IMG/VR virus record: IMGVR_UViG_3300022562_000464
Location: 1-38,142 of that record
Direction: 5' to 3' (one strand)
Length of the DNA: 38,142 nucleotides
Source of the DNA: a virus
Position 1 is the stretch's first letter. Every line of letters starts with the position of its first letter. The translations under genes were made by a program, and so were the position numbers. Below are positions 30,089-37,267 of the stretch, piece after piece. The notes under the pieces were generated by a model that worked only from the letters and a program-made list of their open reading frames with translations, searched no databases and had not been told where the DNA came from.

Positions 30089-32401
30089 TTATGTTGTTAT
30101 CTCAACCCATGAACCCGCGTGCAAAGTTGTTGGGTCGGGATCGGAGCCGCCTTGTGCCCATAGAAATTGAAAATTAATTGGCGCACCCGTTGGATTTTCT
30201 ATAGTTGCTTCAACTTCGAATAACGCTCTAAAAGTTGCCAGCGCGCCACCTATAACGGTGTGCGTTGCTGTGCCAGAATCACCAGAACTGCCAGCACCAG
30301 CAAGTGAGCCAGAGTTATTTATATAGCGGTAATTGCTTGTGTAATTAAAATTACCATCACCAAACGTCACGCGAAAACCGCCATTGGCCGCACCGCTTTG
30401 GCTAACGATTAAACCCATGCGAACGCGTGCAACTGTATTAGCGGGGATAGCGACTTGATTATTTAAGTCGGCCTCAGCGGTTGGGGTATTGGTTGAGGTT
30501 CTAGTTGCATTCGCGCTTAAAACTAGGCGCGTTGGGCCTGACATATCCGATTCTGTTAACACGCGCTCTAATCCGCTTTGAGCTTGATTAATTGCCTCCA
30601 CATATCCGCTTGTAGCATTAAGCCGCAAAACTTCAACCTGTCCACCCGCGCCAGGTGGGTCGATTGTAAATCTTAAATCTACGCCCTCAGGATCACATTC
30701 AATATATGCGTGATTAGTTGCGCCATCATAGCCAAACTGAACAAGCAAATTATAGCTAGGGTCTTCTATTCTAAAAAAGCCATCTTGCCCCGCAATAGAT
30801 TGTCGTTTAGTTACTTCTAGTTCATTCACATAAAAAGCTGGCTCATCTTCAACTTCAAAACTAAGAACGCCAATAGCATTTAATTTTAAATAATTATTGC
30901 CGCTAAGGTTTGAAGTTCTTAACCATAAGTCATCATTTACATTATCGGTTGTGATTAAAGCATCAAGACTCCAATGCATTGTGCCAGTCATAGGCACACT
31001 ACCATTTGCAAGAAAATCACCGCTGCCCACGCCAACATCAGCGGTTGTTAATACGCGCTCAAATCCTGCACCGGTTAACAGGTTATTCACTTCGAGTCCG
31101 CCCGCTGCTGGCGGTATAGTGCGAGCTACTAAATTATTTCCGTTGTCTAAAAATAAACAGCCATTTGTATCGTCGAAAATAGCTCTGGTTGTGCCCGATG
31201 TTCCAATTGTTATTGTGTTAGGAAACCCACCATGCACGCTGTTGTATGCAAATATTTGAGATGCGCCAGAACCAAAAATTGCAAAGTCTGAATAAAGCGA
31301 AACGTTTGACGCCAAAGAAAAATTATCGGCATTCGAAACCATTTGCAAAATATTTGGGCCAGGACTGCAAAAGCCTGTATCTGGATCGCCATTAAATGAA
31401 ATACTTAAGTCTGTTCCGCCAGGGCCATAACTGCCTTGGCCGACACGCACCATATGATTTCCAATCAAACTTAAATCGTTATAAATGGTTGTAAAATTCG
31501 TAGCAAAAGAAACGACTAGATTACCTTCTTGATATACAAGCGTCGGGCCTAAATCATATACAGTAATCCCCATAGTGGATTCATTACCGATAGTAACATC
31601 ACCACCATAAGGATTAATTTGCATGTTCGCTATAGTATTTTGATCAGCACGCGTTTGAATTATTGATGGGCCAATTCCCATGCTGGGTTCAATATCGGGG
31701 TTAACTGTTCCGATAATTAACGCGGCACTTGGATCGCCGCCAACTGGATTGCTAGGGTTATTGCCTGGAAATTCATTACCCCCAGTCGGAGGTATTAAAC
31801 TAACAGGAATTGTGCCTGTGCCATCTAATTTAACTAACCCGTTAGCCACATTGGTTATCGGGTTAAGTGTCACATTGTCGGCAAGTGTTGGGTTCGTAAT
31901 CGTGAGCGTTTGTGTATCGCTGGAAATTATTTGGTTAGCTTCTAACGTGTTAACCGCATTTTCTAAGTCGGTAATGTCTGAGGCATTCTGTGCAATGTCC
32001 GCTGTATTATCGGCAATGTTCGCGGCATTAATCGCAATATCAAAAGCCAGCAAACCATCTTGGCGCCGCAAATCCTGAACAAGCAAAGTTAATTTATCTA
32101 AAGCCTGCTCATGTTCTTGCGCGGGGAACCGTGTGTAAATTGGGTAATCTGTTAACTGTGTTGGCGCCACCAATCGAAACAATAAAACTTCTGAAAAGTT
32201 AGGTGGCGCTACGTCAAACGTTACCGTCCCGCCTGGGCTTGTTGATTGGTTTGCGTTTACCGAAACTGTGTGTGGTTCGCTGATTCCATTAACCCATGCG
32301 CGCACTTGATCTGGGCTAAGCACAACAAACGTAAATGCAAAAACAGTTTGCCCACCTCCACCAGTGTATTCATTTTGTGTAACTTGTGTAGTAACTGTCA
32401 T
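30089..32401 (-). CDS. Tail fibre with T7 gp17-like N-terminus
   Basis: A 770-residue fibre. Residues 1-110 match the T7 tail-fibre attachment domain: VTQNEYTGGGGQTVFAFTFV, then VNGISEPHTVSVNANQSTSP and PAQEHEQALDKLTLLVQDLR. A coiled-coil stalk with heptad/NT-D repeats follows (IADNTADIAQNASDITDLEN, about 125-150). The shaft is rich in Gly/Asn and carries FERVLTTADV and LERVLTESDM, two copies of the E-RVLT repeat that divides fibres. The last 130 residues look like a C1q/TNF-type beta-jelly-roll receptor domain (RLVLSANATRTSTNTPTAEA ... GSWVEITT). It probably binds the host surface. Adjacent genes overlap by 4 bases. Confidence 0.85.
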   Translation of the reverse strand: MTVTTQVTQNEYTGGGGQTVFAFTFVVLSPDQVRAWVNGISEPHTVSVNANQSTSPGGTVTFDVAPPNFSEVLLFRLVAPTQLTDYPIYTRFPAQEHEQALDKLTLLVQDLRRQDGLLAFDIAINAANIADNTADIAQNASDITDLENAVNTLEANQIISSDTQTLTITNPTLADNVTLNPITNVANGLVKLDGTGTIPVSLIPPTGGNEFPGNNPSNPVGGDPSAALIIGTVNPDIEPSMGIGPSIIQTRADQNTIANMQINPYGGDVTIGNESTMGITVYDLGPTLVYQEGNLVVSFATNFTTIYNDLSLIGNHMVRVGQGSYGPGGTDLSISFNGDPDTGFCSPGPNILQMVSNADNFSLASNVSLYSDFAIFGSGASQIFAYNSVHGGFPNTITIGTSGTTRAIFDDTNGCLFLDNGNNLVARTIPPAAGGLEVNNLLTGAGFERVLTTADVGVGSGDFLANGSVPMTGTMHWSLDALITTDNVNDDLWLRTSNLSGNNYLKLNAIGVLSFEVEDEPAFYVNELEVTKRQSIAGQDGFFRIEDPSYNLLVQFGYDGATNHAYIECDPEGVDLRFTIDPPGAGGQVEVLRLNATSGYVEAINQAQSGLERVLTESDMSGPTRLVLSANATRTSTNTPTAEADLNNQVAIPANTVARVRMGLIVSQSGAANGGFRVTFGDGNFNYTSNYRYINNSGSLAGAGSSGDSGTATHTVIGGALATFRALFEVEATIENPTGAPINFQFLWAQGGSDPDPTTLHAGSWVEITT

Positions 32402-34692
32402 TTTTGATTACTCGTTAATTTGCCGTAAATAGCCGCAATAGTTAAGCGGACTGGTAAAACTTCATTCACCGTAATTACACCGAATTCGTTGAAACCAGTG
32501 TCATAAACATCGGAGTCAATAAATTGTTGTGGTGGTTCAGGTAAATTCATAATTGCCTGCGGTGAGCGATCTGGCGGCCTATCGCCATTAATTATTGGCG
32601 GCACACTGTATAACCCTCTCACGCCCACTTTTGAGAAACGTTTTTTAGAAGTTAAACCCGCGTCGGGTGTTGCGGAATTTTGCGGGAATGTTGTAACGGT
32701 GAACGGGTAAACTAATCCCACACTAACCACACCAGCAACAGCAGCCATATAAATTTCACCACCTGTCACGGTTTGTTGTCCGTCATAAGCACCATCTAAA
32801 AATACGCCGACTTCGAAACCTTCCAAAACATCGAAGCCACCTAATTGCCCTGGTTCCGTTAGTGTTGGGTAAACTTCAATTTCACAATCTAAAATTCCCC
32901 ACGAATTAAAATCACGCAAAGGAAAAATAGTTTCGATGTTAATTACTTGTTGAGCGTCCACAGTTCTTTCGATTACGAGCACAATCACATTGCGCCCTTG
33001 CGAATCGTTAACTACGCAACCATCTAAAATGCGTCCATCTGTTTCCATGCGCGACCACGCTTGCACGCGCATATCATCATCAAACGAACAAAGAATAATC
33101 GTGCCATCTTGCATAACGTTCCAAAGCGTTTGATTTGGGTCACGAGTATAAAAGTGTCGCCTGAATTCTTTCTTACCTAAATGCTCCGCCTTTAAAATAA
33201 TATTAGGCGCAATAAATCCGCCATCGTTATCATTGTAAAAAATCAAACGTAAATCATTATTGCCGCCCGTAGGCAAAACAATATTTTTTCCCATGCTTAT
33301 TTTTTGTGGGTTACGTTCGGCGCCGAAATTTGTTTGCACAAAAATACCAATGTCGCCAGGAATTATAGGCCCTGCATTGGTTGCTTGAATTGTGTATTCG
33401 CGGCGTCTATCGCCATACAATAAATTTTTATTTTGTGCTAACCACGTATTAATATCGCGCTGAATTCCAACTAATTCTAAGCCGTCATTTTTTGCAGCAG
33501 CGCCTAAGGCGAAATCTTTCCAGTCATATGTTTTACTGGCCCATATTGTTTCGGGTGCGGTTGCTAAACCTGTTAACACCAATCGACCTTGTGAACCTAT
33601 ACCAATGCTAGGCCAATCATTTGGCCCCCATGCGGTAGGGGCAAAAGTAAAAACATAAGTTCCAAAGTTCCACGCGCCATCGTAATAGAGCGCCTGAGGT
33701 GCATGATTAGGGTGCAAACAAATTAATTCGCGGTCATCAAAAGGCGATTGCACAAAATGCAAATCCTCTAATTCTGCACCGCTGTAAGGTGTGGCAAGTA
33801 TTACGGGAACTTCACCTGTTACCGGCCTGACTTTTAAGTACACGTTATCTATTGTGCACCAAGTAAAAATATTCCCAACAATCAATGAAGGGCTTTCTAT
33901 GCCGCGCATAAAAAACTCAACTGTCACATGAATGTCGGTGCCTGCTGCTATGGGCGCACCGGCCACAATGCTTAATGTGAATTTACGATTTACCAAATAA
34001 TCTAAATTAAATTCCTGTGTGCCAATTTCGCTACCGCCATACGTAGTGCCAATATTCAGCCTTAGAATATATTCCCAATCATCTAATAAATAAGGCGCCT
34101 CCTCAGGGTCACCATTGAATGTGCTAAGTATTGCATCAGCCTGTAAAACAAATTCCTGTGCATCGGCACCAGTGGTAACCATTTGGCGGATACCTTGCGC
34201 GGGAGTTTCAAAACCTAGCGGTTTATTATCAGAAGCGCCGGAAATACTTAGCCGCACATTGCCTTGTATTGTGCCGCCTACTGAACCAAAAATTCCCTCT
34301 GGATTATCGTTAACCGGAACCTCAGTCCAACCAGCAGTGCCTAAGGTGAACGTGTTATTAATTAACAACTGAACAAATGCGGTAACGCTGCCACCAATAA
34401 CACCGGTTTGCCAATCGAGCACGGCCACACTGCCATCATAAAATGCCGCAATTAAATCGTTATTTTCTGGCCCAATAAAAGACCAAACGCGCATAAAGTT
34501 ATCAGTTAATGAATCATAACTCGTTAAATAGGTGGTGCCTGGTCTTGTGGTAACTGGGCCTTGTGGCATTACAAAACCATTTAAAATAAGTTGCGCGCCT
34601 TCCCTAACAAGTTCATTTTCAACCTGACCAAACAATAAAGGGCTTAATTCACCTTGCGTAAATCGTTGCTGTAAAATATTCCAATTAGGCAT
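32398..34692 (-). CDS. Tail tubular protein B (T7 gp12-like nozzle)
   Basis: A 764-residue strand-rich protein. The start WNILQQRFTQGELSPLLFGQ then ENELVREGAQLILNGFVMPQ and GPVTTRPGTTYL is the gp12 signature (FT-x-GE-x-SP...R.D......G......N....P.G...RRPGT). The later parts VQSPFDDRELICLHPNHAPQ, SRLVLTGL and IWASKTYDWKDF are also typical. Gp12 forms the nozzle at the tail tip and holds fibres. Length is close to T7 gp12 (794). It overlaps both neighbours. Confidence 0.92.
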   Translation of the reverse strand: MPNWNILQQRFTQGELSPLLFGQVENELVREGAQLILNGFVMPQGPVTTRPGTTYLTSYDSLTDNFMRVWSFIGPENNDLIAAFYDGSVAVLDWQTGVIGGSVTAFVQLLINNTFTLGTAGWTEVPVNDNPEGIFGSVGGTIQGNVRLSISGASDNKPLGFETPAQGIRQMVTTGADAQEFVLQADAILSTFNGDPEEAPYLLDDWEYILRLNIGTTYGGSEIGTQEFNLDYLVNRKFTLSIVAGAPIAAGTDIHVTVEFFMRGIESPSLIVGNIFTWCTIDNVYLKVRPVTGEVPVILATPYSGAELEDLHFVQSPFDDRELICLHPNHAPQALYYDGAWNFGTYVFTFAPTAWGPNDWPSIGIGSQGRLVLTGLATAPETIWASKTYDWKDFALGAAAKNDGLELVGIQRDINTWLAQNKNLLYGDRRREYTIQATNAGPIIPGDIGIFVQTNFGAERNPQKISMGKNIVLPTGGNNDLRLIFYNDNDGGFIAPNIILKAEHLGKKEFRRHFYTRDPNQTLWNVMQDGTIILCSFDDDMRVQAWSRMETDGRILDGCVVNDSQGRNVIVLVIERTVDAQQVINIETIFPLRDFNSWGILDCEIEVYPTLTEPGQLGGFDVLEGFEVGVFLDGAYDGQQTVTGGEIYMAAVAGVVSVGLVYPFTVTTFPQNSATPDAGLTSKKRFSKVGVRGLYSVPPIINGDRPPDRSPQAIMNLPEPPQQFIDSDVYDTGFNEFGVITVNEVLPVRLTIAAIYGKLTSNQK

Positions 34693-36068
34693 TATGCCGC
34701 CCTCGCTGCATTACCATCGCTAAACACCGCAACCCACACGCCCGCGCCATCGGTTGCAAAATCGCGAAGCGTTCCAGTGCTACCAGTATTTAGGCCAGCG
34801 GTTAACGTGTTCCACGTTACGCCATTGTCAGCGGAATAAGACGCGCGCGCCGAACTGCCACCGGTTGCCCAATTACCCTGTTCATCAGTTTCGAGTGCTT
34901 CTAATGATGTATTGCTGGCACCGGTATTTAACCCGTTAGGAGTTAACACGCTCCACGTTGCTGTAGTGTCGTTGGATTGCCAGCACAAACCAGCGGCACC
35001 GGTTGTAATAAATCGCCCGTTAGTGTCGTTGTTCATTCCGCGTGTAGCGTCGTTTGGCGTCATTGAAATAGTGAACGGTGTCCACGTTGCTCCGTTATCG
35101 GTTGAACGTGCACAGAAATTAGTTTGGGTAAATGCACCGAATAACCAATTACCATTGCGGTCTGTTGTGAATCGTCGCTGCGCTGTACCTGTGTAGCCTG
35201 TTCCCAAACCCTGAGTTAATGCCGACCATGTGGCCCCATTATCAATTGAGCGCGAAACAAAACCACTTTCACCAGCACACAGCCATACGCCATTGCGGTC
35301 TGTTTCTAAATCCCATTTACGATTGAAAGTACCCGCGCCTAAATTAAGCGGCGCTTGTGCCCACGTCGCGCCATTATCAACAGAACGCGCCGCCATGCCA
35401 TTATCACCAGCGGCAACCCATACACCATTGCGGTCTGTTTTAATACAGCGAAACGTTCCGGTTTGCCCGCTTGAAATTCCCTGTGGTAATGCAGACCACG
35501 TTAACCCATTATCAGTTGAGCGAGCCGCGCCACCACTGGCGCCAACTGCTACCCATACGCCATTGCCATCGGTATCCACTGAATAAATATCTGTGGCTGA
35601 TAATTGCGGACTGTTTAACCCGTTAGGTAATGCAGTCCAATTTGTTGGCGGTGATGGTGGTGGAGGTGGCCCAAAGGTTCCACCGTCGCGCCAAAAGGCT
35701 TTTAATCTATCCATTAGCGAACCGGTATAACCAGCACCGCCTAATAATTCAAACCACATATCGTTAACATGTGCAGGAGTCGCGCCCTGTGCAATTAAAA
35801 ATTGACGTTGGCAATCTGCAATATTCCCGCTTGTTGCACCACCCGCTTGATAATATTGTTTAAGTCGGTCGTTAAGGTGCCCTGTATAACCCAAATCACC
35901 TAACGCGTGAAACATGTAATGATCAATATTTCCAGCGTCCACCGTTAACGCAACATAATCAAAACCATCCTCAAAGTCCGCCACATCCACTATCGGCGCT
36001 GTGTTTTCAAACCATAGAACACGTTCGGGAAGTGCTTCAAATTCGCTAACATCATCAATAAATGCCAT
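34692..36068 (-). CDS. Sialidase-like (Asp-box) beta-propeller tail protein
   Basis: A 458-residue protein in three parts. Residues 1-130 hold two copies of a short unit, GYTGHLNDRLKQYY and GYTGSLMDRLKAFW. A Pro linker (GPPPPPSPP, about 134-142) follows. Residues 145-458 are a repeat of about 50-60 residues with at least six Asp boxes (S-x-DNG-x-TW: RSTDNGLTW, RSVDNGATW, RSIDNGATW, RSTDNGATW, QSNDTTATW, YSADNGVTW), each with TD-x-NG-x-W. This is a beta-propeller of the sialidase/BNR fold. Active-site Arg triad and Tyr were not identified, so it is more likely a glycan-binding tail decoration than an enzyme. Confidence 0.8.
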   Translation of the reverse strand: MAFIDDVSEFEALPERVLWFENTAPIVDVADFEDGFDYVALTVDAGNIDHYMFHALGDLGYTGHLNDRLKQYYQAGGATSGNIADCQRQFLIAQGATPAHVNDMWFELLGGAGYTGSLMDRLKAFWRDGGTFGPPPPPSPPTNWTALPNGLNSPQLSATDIYSVDTDGNGVWVAVGASGGAARSTDNGLTWSALPQGISSGQTGTFRCIKTDRNGVWVAAGDNGMAARSVDNGATWAQAPLNLGAGTFNRKWDLETDRNGVWLCAGESGFVSRSIDNGATWSALTQGLGTGYTGTAQRRFTTDRNGNWLFGAFTQTNFCARSTDNGATWTPFTISMTPNDATRGMNNDTNGRFITTGAAGLCWQSNDTTATWSVLTPNGLNTGASNTSLEALETDEQGNWATGGSSARASYSADNGVTWNTLTAGLNTGSTGTLRDFATDGAGVWVAVFSDGNAARAA

Positions 36069-36073
36069 GTTAA

Positions 36074-36724
36074 TTAACTCCCTAAAACAACTTCACGTCG
36101 AGTAATTACAATTGAACAACTGGCGGAAGGTTGCCAGCCAGCAAGCGGAGACGGTTGCGCGAATAAACCACCGGCATCAATTCCGCCATTTATGGACGCC
36201 CTTAATAATTGAGCTGTAAAAATCGTCGAGGCGGGGAACGTTCCAGAAATTACGAAAAGTGAGGAGGTGGAAACGTTAAAATTATCTAATTGCGCGTGAA
36301 TCGAACCAACATTTTGCACACCGTTAACCAATGCGCGTGCGTATAAATTGGCTACACCTGGCACACCAGTGCGCCCAAAAACCAAACGTAAAACGAGTGA
36401 ATAGTTACCCGCTTGCAAAACAGTTAGTGCGCCATTCGCCGCCAAACTAAAAAAAGCGTTTGCTTGTGCGGCGCCGAAAGTAATTTGCAAAGGCGTATCT
36501 AAACCCGCTGGTTCCTGCGTAACGTTTGAGACTGCGCGAAAAACTTCGATTTCATTAACAGCCAAACCACTTAACTGTGTGTCTAATGTGGCAATGTCAT
36601 TTGTGTTAGTTAATATATCGGCTGTGTTGGTAACAATGTCGGCTGTATTGGTGGCGATATTACTTTCATTTAAATTAATTAGGGTGCGATATTGCGTAAG
36701 TGCGCCCGCTGGATTGATTGGCAT
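36074..36724 (-). CDS. Short tail fibre/virion protein with C1q-like C-terminal domain
   Basis: A 216-residue protein from the ATG at 36724 (MPINPAGALTQYR, with AGGAG just upstream). The longer open frame runs back through the terminator stem and is not credible. Residues 20-55 form a stalk of NT-A-DI repeats (NIATNTADIVTNTADILTNT, NDIATLDTQL), the same kind of coiled coil as in the long fibre. The rest is a strand-rich, C1q/TNF-like domain. It is the first gene of the late tail operon and may be a second fibre or a head/tail decoration. Confidence 0.68.
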   Translation of the reverse strand: MPINPAGALTQYRTLINLNESNIATNTADIVTNTADILTNTNDIATLDTQLSGLAVNEIEVFRAVSNVTQEPAGLDTPLQITFGAAQANAFFSLAANGALTVLQAGNYSLVLRLVFGRTGVPGVANLYARALVNGVQNVGSIHAQLDNFNVSTSSLFVISGTFPASTIFTAQLLRASINGGIDAGGLFAQPSPLAGWQPSASCSIVITRREVVLGS

Positions 36725-36737
36725 TTTTAGTTCTCCT

Positions 36738-36763
36738 AAAAAAAAGGCCCGCAAATGCGAGCC
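36738..36763 (-). terminator. Strong rho-independent terminator after the capsid genes
   Basis: Minus strand: GGCTCGC (36763-36757), ATTT loop, GCGGGCC (36752-36746), then eight T (36745-36738). The stem has 7 bp with one G-T wobble. It separates the capsid unit from the tail operon, like the main terminator after T7 gene 10. The tail operon starts 14 bases later, so it needs readthrough, antitermination or its own promoter. Confidence 0.88.
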
Positions 36764-36798
36764 ATTACACCCTTAAACGTGGAATTCTCACATGTTAA

Positions 36799-37071
36799 TT
36801 ACTGGCGTTTCGGTCGGCCTGGTTTTCTTTTTGGCTCGTCCGTGTCCACCTCTGTTTCTTCTTCTGTTGAAGTTTCAGCAGCTTCATTAACTTGTTCAGC
36901 AGTTTCTTTTTTATGCGGGATTTTCTTTGTGTAGTGAGCAACAAAATTTTTCACAACAGCTAAATCAATTAATAACAGGTTACTGATTTGCTCGGCGGTT
37001 TTGCCTTCTTCGACCATTCGCCTAATTTGATTTTTGTGTTCTTGGCGCGCTCCTTTAAGAAATCCAAACAT
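36799..37071 (-). CDS. Small HTH-like protein with acidic linker and AT-hook tail
   Basis: A 90-residue protein starting MFGFLKGARQEHKNQIRRMV. Residues 10-45 read like a helix-turn-helix (EEGKTAEQISNLLLIDLAVV), residues 55-78 are acidic, and the end KRKPGRPKRQ contains the GRP core of an AT-hook. The ATG at 37071 has GAGGGG in front; an in-frame TTG earlier is part of that site. It lies between the capsid gene and the terminator, where decoration or head-completion proteins are found. DNA binding is inferred. Confidence 0.6.
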   Translation of the reverse strand: MFGFLKGARQEHKNQIRRMVEEGKTAEQISNLLLIDLAVVKNFVAHYTKKIPHKKETAEQVNEAAETSTEEETEVDTDEPKRKPGRPKRQ

Positions 37072-37082
37072 AATAAAACCCC

Positions 37083-37220
37083 TCAACGTTTAATGTTTTT
37101 CACAGTTCCAGACTGTGTTTTTTTTGTGCCTTGATATTGGTTTAAGGCGCGATGCGTGCCAGGGTTATATGTACCTTGCTGGCTAGCAGTTGGCTTACTG
37201 CATCCTTTAGAATCTTTCAT
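37083..37220 (-). CDS. Very small basic protein after the capsid gene
   Basis: A 45-residue basic protein starting MKDSKGCSKPTASQQGTYNP and ending TVKNIKR. The ATG at 37220 has GAGGTG at good spacing. Its stop abuts the next gene's ribosome site. No fold is predictable; the Gly/Gln/Lys composition suits a disordered peptide. It could be a minor head or packaging factor. Confidence 0.5.
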   Translation of the reverse strand: MKDSKGCSKPTASQQGTYNPGTHRALNQYQGTKKTQSGTVKNIKR

Positions 37221-37267
37221 GTTAATCACCTCTTAATTTAAATTGCCATCCATGGCAGGGCTAAAAA

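Larger units (their letters stand above)
3038..36025. repeat. Dispersed over-represented 8-mer AACGTGTT/AACACGTT
   Basis: Read by eye, the word occurs at least 17 times on either strand: 3038, 4926, 5925, 6099, 7841, 10368, 16233, 16369, 17431, 21579, 22075, 25825, 26474, 31944, 34349, 34804 and 36018. About 1.4 are expected from base composition. It occurs in different reading frames and both orientations. The base before is almost always T or G, the base after A or C, so the site is a near-dyad (K-AAC-GT-GTT-M). Palindromic AACATGTT adds six (3545, 4268, 12130, 13155, 19372, 26854). Confidence 0.6.

Noticed and set aside
35230-35586. Plus-strand open frame of 118 residues opposite the propeller gene
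   Set aside because: Antisense shadow produced by the repeated Asp-box codons; no ribosome site and repeat pattern mirrors the other strand.
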